A DNA stretch of 64,000 nt from Clostridia bacterium (GCA_016292635.1 JAEDIC010000010.1:3404-67403); one strand, 5' to 3'; shown: positions 51,136-60,995, counted from the first letter of the stretch. Made by a program: numbers and translations. Notes: generated from the letters alone by a model not told the origin.

Positions 51136-52074
51136 CTATCTGAATTCATTTACATATACCGGCGCAGATACGGCGGCGGTATGTGGGCTGTATTTCGCCC
51201 CTTCAACGTATATATCTACCCCGTATACCTCCTCGAATTCATTTGCCGCAAGGTATATGGCATCCCGGGCGGCCTCCAGCTTGCCGTCAGCATTTTCTAT
51301 CTCCTTGAATTCTTCCGTAAACTCCACCGTGGCAATGCCGTCGCTTATATATGCACTCATAAGTTCCGTGCCTTCAGGAAAGCAGTTCATCAGATCCGCG
51401 CTGCCAGCGCCCCTGACGAGCTCCTGAATCGCCACGGAAAAGGACGGCGTCCTGTCAACATATCGTGTAACAGGTATATTGAGGCTTGCGGACAGATTGG
51501 GAAAATACAGCGTAAGCCTGTTTGCCGTTCCGGATACCGGCAGTTCACCTTCCTCAACATTCAGGGCGAATTCACCCATAGCGGAGGATATATCCGTGCC
51601 CATTGGCAGAGCGGCTGTCGGTTTTCCGTCCAGCGTTATCTTTACCGTATCGATGGAAGGGAATTCGCATAGCGTATTTACTATGGCAACCACCATTGCC
51701 TGCTCATCTGCGGCATTATCATACGGAGTATAATTTGATAGGTTCAGCGCAGCTTCTTTGTCCTCCCCTATGCGAAGCGTGTACTGCGTTCCCTCGGGTA
51801 TAACGGTTTTAAGGCCCATTACGGCAGCGCTGCGGTCGTTGTCCGCTCCGGATACAAGATAGCTGAGGGCGGCTTTACCTATGCCCTCTTCCCATGGAAC
51901 GTTCTTCATTACGGGAACAATATATCCGTCCTCCGTTGCAAAATACAGCGTAGTGCGGCGCATTCCGCTTTCTATGTTTTCTTCGTAGGTTTCTGTTTTC
52001 TCTGCTTTTTTGCAGCTGCACAGCACTGATGCAGCCAAAACACAGCACATTATAAATATGACGGTTCGCTTCAT
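51136..52074 (-). CDS. GerMN-domain lipoprotein
   Basis: A 312-residue protein with a lipoprotein signal (lipobox LCSC, Cys about 20) and two GerMN/sporulation-type domains (about 40-165 and 185-305). Repeated features are the TLYFATEDGYIVPV and LTLYFPNLSASLNIPV starts and the PEGTQYTLRI and PEGTELMSAYI blocks. GerM of Bacillus is a spore-germination and cortex lipoprotein; LpqB-like relatives act outside sporulation. Start ATG behind GGAGG. No spore operon is adjacent, so the role is not clear. Confidence 0.85.
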   Translation of the reverse strand: MKRTVIFIMCCVLAASVLCSCKKAEKTETYEENIESGMRRTTLYFATEDGYIVPVMKNVPWEEGIGKAALSYLVSGADNDRSAAVMGLKTVIPEGTQYTLRIGEDKEAALNLSNYTPYDNAADEQAMVVAIVNTLCEFPSIDTVKITLDGKPTAALPMGTDISSAMGEFALNVEEGELPVSGTANRLTLYFPNLSASLNIPVTRYVDRTPSFSVAIQELVRGAGSADLMNCFPEGTELMSAYISDGIATVEFTEEFKEIENADGKLEAARDAIYLAANEFEEVYGVDIYVEGAKYSPHTAAVSAPVYVNEFR

Positions 52075-52124
52075 TTTGCCATCCTCCGGCGCTTTTTTAT
52101 AAACCTATTCGGAGAATACCGGCA

Positions 52125-52163
52125 AAATAACGCAGGCGTCTTCATTTTTAGTGAAAACGCCTG
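52125..52163 (-). terminator. Terminator of the topoisomerase-rqcH operon
   Basis: A 12-bp stem (52133-52144 with 52152-52163, one T-G pair), then CGTTATTTTG on the minus strand, 11 bp after the rqcH stop. Confidence 0.75.
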
Positions 52164-52174
52164 AATAAATTTAT

Positions 52175-53899
52175 TTATTTTTGACGTATGGCCTTTACCT
52201 CTGCGGAATCCGGCGTAACATATGCTGTGCGGTTTGTGGTATATATCACCATGCCCGGCTTTGCGCCGGAGGGTTTTTTCACATACCGCTTTTCCGTGTA
52301 ATCCACCGGTATGTTTTCGCCTCCCCTGCCCTTGCTGTAATATGCCGCAAGCAGCGCCCCCTGATAAAGGGTTTCTTTTGGCGGATCTTCCGCCTTGATG
52401 ATAACATGAGATCCGGGGATATCCTTGGTGTGCATCCATATATCCCGTGGGCCTGCCAGCTTCAATGTGAGCATATCGTTCTGTCGGTTGTTTTTTCCAA
52501 CGTATATCTCTATTCCGTCAGAGGATATAAAGCACATCGGCTTGGATGCGGGAAGCCGCTGCACCTTGCCCCTGGGCCGCTTTATATAGCCCTCGTTCAT
52601 AAGCTCTTCCGAAAGCTCGCGAAGCTCGGAATCGCCTGCGCATTTGTCCAGATTATCCAGCAGCCCTTCAAGATAGGCAAGCTCCTCCAGTGTTTTTTTC
52701 CGCTGCTCCTCAGCCATGTCACGGGCGGCCTTAGCCTTTTGATATTTTTTATAGTACTTTTGTGCGTTGTCGTTTGGGGAAAGCCGAGGGTCTATGGGTA
52801 TGATAATCGGCTCAGGCGGCTCATGATAATAGTTCAGCACCGCCGCCTCGCCGGTTCCGTGGGGCAGGGCGTATGCGTTTGCGGTAAGCAGTTCGCCGTA
52901 AAGCCTCAGTTTTTCTATATCTCCCTCAGAGCTTATGGCATCGTTCTGCATGGCCAGTTTCTTTTTGCATCTTTCGATATTGTTCTGAATTGTTTTACGT
53001 ATGCCTGCCCCCTGCCTATGCATACGGTGTATAAGGTCTGTTTCAGCGTAAAAGTTATCCAAGGCCTCGCCCATGGACGGCATCTTACGATACTCAAAGC
53101 CATATGGGCAGAATGGAAGCGCCCCTTCCGGCTCGCCGCGCTGATCAAGTATAATAGCAGGGCTAAAGCGGCCATCACTTAAATTGCGATAGAATTTCCA
53201 TATATCTACCGCGGCGGCTTGCCGCTCATCCTCGGTAAGCTCTTCCCACGGCCTGCCCTGGGTAACGGTATCCGCAAGCTTCCCAGCCACCGAAGGAGCA
53301 AGGCCGAAAAACCTTCCGGACAATGCCTTATTCGGTCTCATGGCTCCGCTTATGGCGTCATAAAAATCCCCCGGCGCCGCATTGATCGGATTCACCTTTT
53401 CCTGAGACGGCGGGGCAATGTATTCAAGGCCGGGCAGTATGGTGCGCACGTTTGACATACCCACGCCCACCCGCTTAATTGCGTCCATTATAACGCCCTT
53501 TTCGCTTATGAGTATTATATTGGAATATTTGCCCATTATCTCGGCGCATAGGGTAAGGGGTACGGCATCGCCAAGGTCGTTTCGCGCTTCGATAGAAATG
53601 TACACCGAGCGGTCAAGATTGGGCTGTTCTATGGAAAGAATCCGTCCCCCTGTCAGCCGCTTTCTAAGCAGCATACAAAACGCGGGAGCTTCGATCGGAT
53701 TCTCACGCTTCACAGACGTCAGTTGAAGCCTGCAATGCTCCGGAGATGCGCAAAGAAGCAGACGGTAGTTTTCTCCGCCGCTTCTTATTGCCAGAATAAG
53801 CTCATCCTTATCCGGCTGCTGTATTTTGTCTATTCTGCCTCCTATGAGTACCTTGGCTTCCGCCACAGCCGCCGCAAGGCTCAGTCCGTCCATCGCCAT
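52175..53899 (-). CDS. rqcH: Rqc2/RqcH-type ribosome quality control protein (NFACT)
   Basis: A 574-residue NFACT protein. NFACT-N (about 1-200) begins MAMDGLSLAAAVAEAK, coiled-coil helices span about 280-440, and NFACT-R (about 455-565) has WMHTKDIPGSHVIIK. It binds stalled 50S subunits and adds C-terminal alanine tails. Older names (fibronectin-binding protein A) reflect the same family. It is the last gene of the topoisomerase operon, 1 bp after the FAH-family gene. Confidence 0.93.
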   Translation of the reverse strand: MAMDGLSLAAAVAEAKVLIGGRIDKIQQPDKDELILAIRSGGENYRLLLCASPEHCRLQLTSVKRENPIEAPAFCMLLRKRLTGGRILSIEQPNLDRSVYISIEARNDLGDAVPLTLCAEIMGKYSNIILISEKGVIMDAIKRVGVGMSNVRTILPGLEYIAPPSQEKVNPINAAPGDFYDAISGAMRPNKALSGRFFGLAPSVAGKLADTVTQGRPWEELTEDERQAAAVDIWKFYRNLSDGRFSPAIILDQRGEPEGALPFCPYGFEYRKMPSMGEALDNFYAETDLIHRMHRQGAGIRKTIQNNIERCKKKLAMQNDAISSEGDIEKLRLYGELLTANAYALPHGTGEAAVLNYYHEPPEPIIIPIDPRLSPNDNAQKYYKKYQKAKAARDMAEEQRKKTLEELAYLEGLLDNLDKCAGDSELRELSEELMNEGYIKRPRGKVQRLPASKPMCFISSDGIEIYVGKNNRQNDMLTLKLAGPRDIWMHTKDIPGSHVIIKAEDPPKETLYQGALLAAYYSKGRGGENIPVDYTEKRYVKKPSGAKPGMVIYTTNRTAYVTPDSAEVKAIRQK

Positions 53900-53900
53900 A

Positions 53901-54653
53901 CTATACTATCCTGTTTCTTAGAATTCCTATTCCTTCTATTTCAACCTCAACCGTATCTCCCGCCTTCATGGGCGATACTCCCGCAGGGGTTCCTGTGGCA
54001 ATAACATCTCCTGGATAAAGCGTTATTGCTTCCGTGATAAAGCAGATAAGGTCGTCAATACTGGTCATCATACGTGATGTGCGCCCATCCTGGCGAACCT
54101 CACCGTTTACCCGACACACAATGCCCACATCCGAAGCATCCAGCTCGGTCTCAATCCATGGCCCTATGGGACAGCATGTATCACAGCCCTTGCTGCGGGA
54201 AAACTGCCTTTCACGCCGTTGAACATCCCTTGCGGTAATATCGTTTACGCAGGTATATCCGAAAATATAGTCAGCGGATTGTCCCCTTTTTACGGCAGAG
54301 GCTTTTTTGCCTATAACTATCATCAGCTCCGCCTCATGGTCAAGACGCTTTGATATGGCAGGGTATATAACGTCATCCTCAGGACCTATTATCGTGGTCA
54401 CCGGCTTATAGAAAAGCAGCGGCTCCTCAGGCACTTCGTGGGACAGCTCCATTATGTGGTCATAATAATTGCGCCCAACGCAAAGCACCGTTCGGGGTTC
54501 AACCGGAGCAAGGAGCTTTGCATCCCGAAGAGCATACTCCCGTCCGTCAAATCTCAGGTTTTCGTACGGTTGACCGATTATTCTCCTGACAACATTTCCG
54601 CATATCTCGCCGTAAAATACATCCTCGCCATGCCGTACTCTTGCGATCTTCAC
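53901..54653 (-). CDS. Fumarylacetoacetate hydrolase family protein
   Basis: A 250-residue FAH-fold enzyme. CVGRNYYDH (about 56), the metal-binding EAELMIVIGKKA (about 110), FGYTCVNDITARD (about 129) and ATGTPAGVSPMKAGD (about 217) match the decarboxylase/hydratase/acylpyruvase branch (YcgM/FAHD1-like). Acylpyruvate hydrolysis or oxaloacetate decarboxylation is likely. The start is GTG with AGGGGA upstream. It lies in an operon with topoisomerase and rqcH genes that gives no metabolic hint. Confidence 0.88.
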   Translation of the reverse strand: MKIARVRHGEDVFYGEICGNVVRRIIGQPYENLRFDGREYALRDAKLLAPVEPRTVLCVGRNYYDHIMELSHEVPEEPLLFYKPVTTIIGPEDDVIYPAISKRLDHEAELMIVIGKKASAVKRGQSADYIFGYTCVNDITARDVQRRERQFSRSKGCDTCCPIGPWIETELDASDVGIVCRVNGEVRQDGRTSRMMTSIDDLICFITEAITLYPGDVIATGTPAGVSPMKAGDTVEVEIEGIGILRNRIV

Positions 54654-54673
54654 CTTTTGTATCCCCTGTTATT

Positions 54674-55285
54674 CTATATTATTTCAATGGATGAACAGGA
54701 TACCTCGTGGGCTGTTCTGTCCTGAATCATGCCGTCCGGCAGCATTTTCTGATACCTTCGGCTCTGTATCCTGCCTTCTATCCTGAGCCTGCTGCCCACA
54801 GGCATCTCGCTCACCATGCGGGCGTTTCTGCCCCAGGCTATGCAGGGCAGATAATCGGATTTATTGAAAGAGCGATTGCAGGCAAGCAGTATATCGCCGA
54901 TCTCCCGCATAAATGGCGTTGTGCGAAATACAGCGGGCTTACATAAATAGCCTGTGAGTATTATGGAATTCTCCGGCGCCGCCTCCTCGCACATTGGCTC
55001 AATTGACCTTGCAAAGAGAGTTACACACAATCTGTTTCCCTGCTCGCCATGCCGGTTATATGAGCGCAGCTGACCGGATACGGCTATTCGCCCTCCCGCC
55101 ATGGGCAGAGCAGGCATCAGCCGCCCGGGAATGGTTAATGGAACGCAGTCTATTGTTCCGCTGAGACGGGGTACCAGCACAGACGCCCTGTAAAACTCCT
55201 CGCCGTAAAGCTGATGATCAAACTCCGGCTCAGAGGCCAGCGTTCCGCTGATATATGCCGTGTTTTCGTCGATGGATACTTTCAT
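54674..55285 (-). CDS. Tandem OB-fold single-stranded DNA-binding-like protein
   Basis: A 203-residue protein with two SSB/PriB-like OB folds: N-terminal about 5-100 (ISGTLASEPEFDHQLYGEEF) and C-terminal about 105-200 (IILTGYLCKPAVFRTTPFMR to GSRLRIEGRIQSRRYQK). There is no acidic SSB tail. It probably binds single-stranded nucleic acid; its place after a type IIA topoisomerase pair supports a role in DNA metabolism. I start at the ATG giving MKVSIDENT with AAGGA upstream; an ATG 19 codons earlier, next to the topoisomerase stop, has no good site. Confidence 0.7.
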   Translation of the reverse strand: MKVSIDENTAYISGTLASEPEFDHQLYGEEFYRASVLVPRLSGTIDCVPLTIPGRLMPALPMAGGRIAVSGQLRSYNRHGEQGNRLCVTLFARSIEPMCEEAAPENSIILTGYLCKPAVFRTTPFMREIGDILLACNRSFNKSDYLPCIAWGRNARMVSEMPVGSRLRIEGRIQSRRYQKMLPDGMIQDRTAHEVSCSSIEII

Positions 55286-55348
55286 TTTTACTACCGTCCT
55301 TCGCCTCTTGTGAAAGATGGTATATAAATATTCAGCATCCATATGGTT

Positions 55349-57769
55349 TTATGACAGAGCTTTGCGTCCTCCTGTCACTATGTCGTCCAGCAGCGCCATT
55401 ATGGTAAGCATACCCTTTCCGGCCCGCTGTTCAATAAGTACGTTTTCCGTATTAAGCCTTGTCTCGGTTCCATGGAACTGAGTGATGATAACGTCATAAG
55501 GTTCCCTGACATAGAATGCGGCGGCGATGGCTGTGCCGTTTGAGCCGTTCTTCTTAAAATCAAACGTCTTCAGTCCCTTGCCGTTTCTGCCCTGTATCTC
55601 ATAGTCCAGCGCAAGACTGCGCTTTGCATATCCCCTGTCGGATATGGTGAGTATTTCTCCCTCATCCCCTATCTGGGATGCGAACATGACTTCATCATCT
55701 TTGTCCAGCTTCATGCACTTTACTCCGCCTGCGGATTTGCCCATTTCGGGCACGGTATCCGTTTCAAAGCGTATACTCATACCGCATCGGCTTATCATCA
55801 GTATGCTGCCTTCCCCGCTGACTTTTTCCACTGCCACAATTCCGTCTCCGTCCTTAAGAGACATGGCGGCCGTGCGCTTGGCGCGGATATCGTACTCTGC
55901 GCCGGAAGTAAGCTTTACGCTGCCCTTTTTGGTATAGAACAGCAGCTTGACATTTGCCATATCGTCATAGCAGGCAACTATGCGCTCATCCTTCTCAAGC
56001 TGTACAAGAGAATTGAGATTAACCGCCTTGGCGTTTGCTCGTACCTCGGGTATTTCCTCAACGGACAGCATGAGGCAGTTGCCTATATTGGTGAACATAT
56101 ACAGCTTTTTATCGGTTTGGGTGTCCATTATAAACAACGGCTTTTCGGCCTCAAGCTGCTCAATGGAGAACTGGCGCTTGGGCATACGGCGTATCTTGCC
56201 TCCGTCAAGAAGCGCCACCACCGCATCGTCCACCACTATCATGTCTTCCCGGGCAACGACTATCTCCTCTTCCCCTGCGATAAGTCTGGTTCTGCGTGGA
56301 ACAGCGTACTTTTCCTTTATGGCAAGCATTTCCGCCCGTATTACTGCCCTCAGCTTATCTTTTGAAGCCAGTATTGCCTTGTATTCCTTTATTAGCCTGC
56401 GTACTTCCTTATATTCCTTTTCTATGGCAAGCCGCTCGAGATTGGTAAGCCGCTGGAGGCGCAGATCCAGTATGGCCTGCGCTTGTGTTTCCGTAAGCTC
56501 AAAGCGGGCCACCAGCGCCTCACGGGCATCCCTGGGGGACTTTGCTGCGCGAATAAGGGCTATTACCTCATCAATATTTGCGATGGCCACCATAAGGCCT
56601 TCCAGAATATGCTCACGCCGCTCCGCAGCATCAAGATCAAACTTGGTGCGCCGTGTTACCACGTCTTCCTGATGGGCGATATAGTGCTTTAATATTTCCT
56701 TTACGCCCAGAATCTGGGGCTTGCCGTCCGCAATGGCGACCATATTCACTCCGAACGTGGTTTGCAGGTCGGAATACTTATAGAGGTATTGCAGTATTTT
56801 CTCCGCATCGGCATCCTTTTTTACCTCTATTACCGCACGCATACCCATTCTGTCGGATTCATCCCGAATGCCGGATATGCCTGCAAACAGCACCTTCTTT
56901 TCTTCGCTGATCTTGAGTATATCCTCAAGGGCCCTTGCCTTGTTTACCTGATATGGCATCTCGGTGATAACTATGAGCTTTTTGCCGTTTTTCTGCTCCT
57001 CTATCTCGGCCTTTGCCCTAACGGTTATCTTGGCCCGGCCTGTTTCATATGCCGCGCGTATCTCCGGGGATTCCAGTATATATCCGCCGGTAGGAAAATC
57101 CGGACAGGGCATAACCTTCATTATCTCATCCAGCGATACATCGGGGTTGTCCAGCACAAGTACCGCCGCATCTATGGCTTCTGCCATATTATGGGGCGGA
57201 ATATTGGTTGCAAGGCCAACGGCGATACCGGACGCGCCATTTACAAGAAGATTAGGAAATCTTCCTGGCAGCAGGTCCGGCTCTTTTAGAGTATCGTCAA
57301 AGTTAAGGCTGAATTTCACCGTGTCCTTGTCCAGATCCCGAAGCATCTCAAGGGCTACGGGAGTCATGCGCGCCTCGGTATATCGCATTGCGGCGGCTGA
57401 GTCACCGTCCACGCTGCCGAAGTTGCCATGACCATCCACCATTGGCATCTGCATATTAAAACCCTGGGCCATACGAACCATGGCGTCATATACAGACGTA
57501 TCTCCATGAGGGTGATATTTGCCAAGGCAGTCGCCAACTATACGGGCGCTTTTCCTGTGGGGCTTGTCCGGCATTAGACCAAGCTCCATCATGGTGTAAA
57601 GTATGCGCCGCTGTACGGGCTTTAGGCCGTCCTCAATGCGTGGCAGCGCACGCTCCATTATTACATACTCCGCATAGGGTATCATGGAGTCGTGCATAAC
57701 AGCGTCCATGCCCTTGGTAAGTATGGTTTCCCCGGTAAATGATATCTGATCGTCTCTCTTCTTTGCCAT
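55349..57769 (-). CDS. Type IIA topoisomerase subunit A (GyrA/ParC)
   Basis: An 806-residue subunit that cleaves and rejoins DNA. The catalytic Tyr is in AAAMRYTEARMT (about 125), preceded by SARIVGDCLGKYHPHGD (about 75-91). The C-terminal beta-pinwheel (about 500-800) wraps DNA and contains QGRNGKG, a near match to the GyrA box QRRGGKG. The N-terminus (QISFTGETILTKG) differs from typical GyrA. The pair is away from dnaA/recF, which suggests a second topoisomerase (topo IV-like), but the box keeps gyrase possible. It lies 5 bp after the B subunit gene. Confidence 0.88.
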   Translation of the reverse strand: MAKKRDDQISFTGETILTKGMDAVMHDSMIPYAEYVIMERALPRIEDGLKPVQRRILYTMMELGLMPDKPHRKSARIVGDCLGKYHPHGDTSVYDAMVRMAQGFNMQMPMVDGHGNFGSVDGDSAAAMRYTEARMTPVALEMLRDLDKDTVKFSLNFDDTLKEPDLLPGRFPNLLVNGASGIAVGLATNIPPHNMAEAIDAAVLVLDNPDVSLDEIMKVMPCPDFPTGGYILESPEIRAAYETGRAKITVRAKAEIEEQKNGKKLIVITEMPYQVNKARALEDILKISEEKKVLFAGISGIRDESDRMGMRAVIEVKKDADAEKILQYLYKYSDLQTTFGVNMVAIADGKPQILGVKEILKHYIAHQEDVVTRRTKFDLDAAERREHILEGLMVAIANIDEVIALIRAAKSPRDAREALVARFELTETQAQAILDLRLQRLTNLERLAIEKEYKEVRRLIKEYKAILASKDKLRAVIRAEMLAIKEKYAVPRRTRLIAGEEEIVVAREDMIVVDDAVVALLDGGKIRRMPKRQFSIEQLEAEKPLFIMDTQTDKKLYMFTNIGNCLMLSVEEIPEVRANAKAVNLNSLVQLEKDERIVACYDDMANVKLLFYTKKGSVKLTSGAEYDIRAKRTAAMSLKDGDGIVAVEKVSGEGSILMISRCGMSIRFETDTVPEMGKSAGGVKCMKLDKDDEVMFASQIGDEGEILTISDRGYAKRSLALDYEIQGRNGKGLKTFDFKKNGSNGTAIAAAFYVREPYDVIITQFHGTETRLNTENVLIEQRAGKGMLTIMALLDDIVTGGRKALS

Positions 57770-57774
57770 GCTGT

Positions 57775-59742
57775 TTACCTTTCGGCTCCATCAATGGTCA
57801 CCTTGTCCTCAAAGGTATCCGTCTTGTTGAAGTTTGCAAATTCGCTTATGTACTCCTTGCGGGGAGCCACCTTATCCCCCATAAGTACGGTTACAAGATG
57901 TTCCACATCCGCAGCGTCCGTAAGCTCCACCCTTATCAGTGAGCGGTTCTCCGGGTTCATGGTGGTCTCCCAAAGCTGCTCCGGGTTCATTTCGCCGAGG
58001 CCCTTGTATCTTTGCAGGGTGTAGCCCTTTATGCCCCGTGTTATTTTATTGAGCTCAACATCGGAGTAAGCGTATTTTACATCCTTGCCCCGCTGTATCT
58101 TGTAAAGGGGAGGCAGGCCTATATATACATGGCCCTCGGTTATAAGCTCCTTCATATAGCGATAGAAGAAGGTGAGCAAAATGGCGCGTATATGTGCGCC
58201 GTCCTGGTCCGCATCGGAAAGAATAATAATTTTATTGTACTTAAGGCCGGATATGTCGAAATCCTCGCCTATTCCGGTGCCCATCGCAGTGATTATGGAG
58301 CGGAATTCTTCATTCGCAAGCACCTGATCCAGCCGCTTTTTTTCAACGTTCAGCGGCTTGCCTCGGAGGGGCAATATTGCCTGAAAGCGCCTGTCCCTGC
58401 CCTGCTTTGCGCTGCCTCCCGCGGAGTCACCCTCAACTATGAACAGCTCGTTCAGCTCGCTGTTTCGCCCTGTGCAGCTGGACAGCTTGCCTACGAGGGG
58501 AGCGTTTTCCAGCTTGCTCTTTTCCCGTGCCATGGTCTTGGCCTTGCGGGCGGCCTCTCTTATCTTAGCGGCCTTGGCGGCCTTATCCGCTATCTTTGCG
58601 GCAACCTCGCCATTCTTGAGGTCATCAAGATATGCGGCAAGCTGCTCGGAAAGTATGTACTCAACGGCGGTACGGGCCTCGGTATTGCCGAGCTTTGTTT
58701 TGGTCTGCCCCTCAAACTGGACATTGCGCATCTTCAGGGAAATTACCGCAGTAAGTCCCTCTCGAAAGTCCTCGCCGGAAAGGGATGGATCCTTGTCCTT
58801 AAGTATATTGGCCTTGCGGCAGTAATCGTTTAGCACCTTTGTAAGGGCAGACTTAAAGCCTGTTTCATGGGCGCCGCCTTCGGTGGTGGGTATATTGTTT
58901 ACATATGAGAATATGCTTTCGGTATAGCCGTCGTTGTGCTGCATGGCTATTTCCACGGAGATATTGTCCTTTTTCCCTATGATAAATATCGGTTCGGCAT
59001 AAATCGCGTTCTTGTCGTCGCTAAGATACTTTACGAAGTCGACTATGCCGCCGTCATAGCGGAATTCACTGACTTTCTTATTGCCTCGATCCCGCTCATC
59101 CTCCAGCATGAAGGTAACGCCCTTATTAAGATATGCAAGCTCCTTCAGCCGCTTGGATATCACGCCGAAATTCATTTCAAGGGTTTCAAACACACGCTTG
59201 TCCGGCAGGAAGGTTATCTTGGTGCCCTGACGGCGCACCCGGCCTTCTTCTGCCAATGACGCCATGGGCCTGCCGGAAAGTATTTTGCCGTCTGGCCCCT
59301 CATAGCTGCGGAAGGTCTGCCGATACAGCCTGCCGCCTGTGCACACTTCAACTTCAAGGTATTCGCTTAGGGCGTTTACAACCGAAGCGCCAACGCCATG
59401 GAGACCGCCGGAATAACCGTATGAGTCGTTGTCGAATTTGCCGCCTGCGTGAAGTTGGGTGAAAACCACCTCAACGCCGCTTACGCCAAGCTTTTCATGT
59501 ATGCCAACGGGTATGCCCCGGCCGTTGTCCTCAACGGTAACGGACATATCGCGATGCAGTGTGACTTTTACGGTATCCGCAAAGCCGTTTGCCGCCTCGT
59601 CCACTGCATTGTCAACTATCTCCCATAGCATATGGTGGAGTCCCTTAACGCCGGTGCTGCCGATATACATACCGGGGCGCATACGCACCGCCTCAAGGCC
59701 TTCCATTATTTTAATATCACTTACGTCGTATTCCTTGCCCAT
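57775..59742 (-). CDS. Type IIA topoisomerase subunit B (GyrB/ParE)
   Basis: A 655-residue ATPase subunit. The GHKL ATP site has WEIVDNAVDEA (about 41) and DNGRGIPVGIH (about 72), then GGLHGVGASVVNAL (about 112). The TOPRIM domain shows FIVEGDSAGGSAKQGRDR (about 434) and LSDADQDGAHIRAI (about 510). With the A subunit it passes DNA duplexes through each other. Start ATG behind GGAGG. First gene of a five-gene operon: subunit B, subunit A, tandem-OB protein, FAH enzyme, rqcH. Confidence 0.9.
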   Translation of the reverse strand: MGKEYDVSDIKIMEGLEAVRMRPGMYIGSTGVKGLHHMLWEIVDNAVDEAANGFADTVKVTLHRDMSVTVEDNGRGIPVGIHEKLGVSGVEVVFTQLHAGGKFDNDSYGYSGGLHGVGASVVNALSEYLEVEVCTGGRLYRQTFRSYEGPDGKILSGRPMASLAEEGRVRRQGTKITFLPDKRVFETLEMNFGVISKRLKELAYLNKGVTFMLEDERDRGNKKVSEFRYDGGIVDFVKYLSDDKNAIYAEPIFIIGKKDNISVEIAMQHNDGYTESIFSYVNNIPTTEGGAHETGFKSALTKVLNDYCRKANILKDKDPSLSGEDFREGLTAVISLKMRNVQFEGQTKTKLGNTEARTAVEYILSEQLAAYLDDLKNGEVAAKIADKAAKAAKIREAARKAKTMAREKSKLENAPLVGKLSSCTGRNSELNELFIVEGDSAGGSAKQGRDRRFQAILPLRGKPLNVEKKRLDQVLANEEFRSIITAMGTGIGEDFDISGLKYNKIIILSDADQDGAHIRAILLTFFYRYMKELITEGHVYIGLPPLYKIQRGKDVKYAYSDVELNKITRGIKGYTLQRYKGLGEMNPEQLWETTMNPENRSLIRVELTDAADVEHLVTVLMGDKVAPRKEYISEFANFNKTDTFEDKVTIDGAER

Positions 59743-59898
59743 TTATTCCTCCAATACCATATGCGGTATATTCGACTATTTATTACCACATTATATTATA
59801 ATACAAAGTATTCCCGTTGTACACAGTTACCCATGAATGTATTTGCGGCCGCACACGCAAATATTGTTGTTTTTACCGTTTTTTATGCCTCCCGCATA

Positions 59899-59907
59899 TG
59901 CTATAAT
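59899..59907 (+). promoter_or_regulatory. Extended -10 promoter of the YkvI-like gene
   Basis: TGCTATAAT lies 22 bp before the chosen start, without a clear -35. Transcription would begin close to the start codon. Confidence 0.45.
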
Positions 59908-59929
59908 CATGTTTATGGAAGATATAAAG

Positions 59930-60991
59930 ATGATAAAGACAACCGAACTTGCCTATTCCTATGCCGGGTTCTTTCTGGGCGCAGGATATCTTTCCGGACA
60001 GGAGCTGTGGCAATTCTTCGGTGTATATGGAAAAAACGGCATATTCGGCATTGTGCTGGCAATAGTATCGCTGGCCCTATTGGGCATTCTTCTCTTTGCC
60101 GTAACACGCTCCGCAGGCACAGAAGAATTTGACAGGGCAGTTATACGTTTTTACAGCCCTATGGCGCTGCGTACATTTGCGCTGCTTGAAATGTTCTTCA
60201 CCTTTGCTGTTTTCGTGGTGATGTCCGCAGGAGGCGGCGCGCTGTTTGAGCAGGTGCTTGGCGTGCATCACGCTATAGGAAGCGCCCTGTTCTGCGTCGC
60301 TGTTGCTGCGGTGTCACTGAAGGGACTCAGGGGGCTTCTGAAGGCGCTGAGTCTGCTTGTGCCTGTGCTTACTACCACCACGCTGCTTATTGCCATCCTG
60401 GCGCTTATACGCAACAACGGCGCCCATATTATCCTCGCCCCTGCCCCCGTTACCAATCCCCTGGTGGGCAACTGGGTAATCTCCGCCATAACTTACATCT
60501 CATATAATTTCTTTGGCGCGGTCTGCGTATGCGTGCCAATGGCAAAACATCTTACGGCAAAAACCGCAAAAGTAGGCCCTGCATTGGGCTGCGCAATACT
60601 GGGCATAATCGCTGCGGCGGTATTCTCCTCCATGGCCATGAATCCTTCCTCCACCGACACTCAGCTTCCCATGTTGGCAATTGCACAGAATATTGACCCA
60701 AGGCTTGGCTATTTGAGCGCTGTTCCGCTGCTTTTCGGAATGTTCGGTACTTCCCTTTCCGCCATCGTAGCGGTATTGTCCTACGGTGAAAGCCGCATTC
60801 CCTCCCTTCACAGCCGCAGAACACAGGTTACCGCCGCGCTTGCCATCATTGCATGGTCGGGCAGTCTCTTCGGTTTTGATAAGCTTATAAGCGTGCTGTA
60901 TCCTATCTGCGGCTATGTGGGCATAATCGTAATAGTTTTGCTGATAGAACGCAGGATATATCAGCTGCGGCACCGTGAAAATCAATTATAA
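59930..60991 (+). CDS. YkvI-family membrane protein (putative transporter)
   Basis: A 353-residue integral membrane protein with about ten hydrophobic helices. The first, YAGFFLGAGYLSGQELWQFF (about 9-28), is typical of the YkvI family, which has a LeuT-like or BCCT-like fold by prediction. The substrate is not known. I start at the ATG preceded by GGAAG (59930); the open frame extends to 59837 through the promoter, so the longer version is unlikely. A shared terminator separates it from the convergent XRE gene. Confidence 0.8.
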   Translation: MIKTTELAYSYAGFFLGAGYLSGQELWQFFGVYGKNGIFGIVLAIVSLALLGILLFAVTRSAGTEEFDRAVIRFYSPMALRTFALLEMFFTFAVFVVMSAGGGALFEQVLGVHHAIGSALFCVAVAAVSLKGLRGLLKALSLLVPVLTTTTLLIAILALIRNNGAHIILAPAPVTNPLVGNWVISAITYISYNFFGAVCVCVPMAKHLTAKTAKVGPALGCAILGIIAAAVFSSMAMNPSSTDTQLPMLAIAQNIDPRLGYLSAVPLLFGMFGTSLSAIVAVLSYGESRIPSLHSRRTQVTAALAIIAWSGSLFGFDKLISVLYPICGYVGIIVIVLLIERRIYQLRHRENQL

Positions 60992-60995
60992 AACT

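Noticed and set aside
52181..53182. Plus-strand open frame of 333 codons opposite rqcH
   Set aside because: Shadow frame; its Cys/His/Arg-rich translation matches no family and rqcH is well supported.
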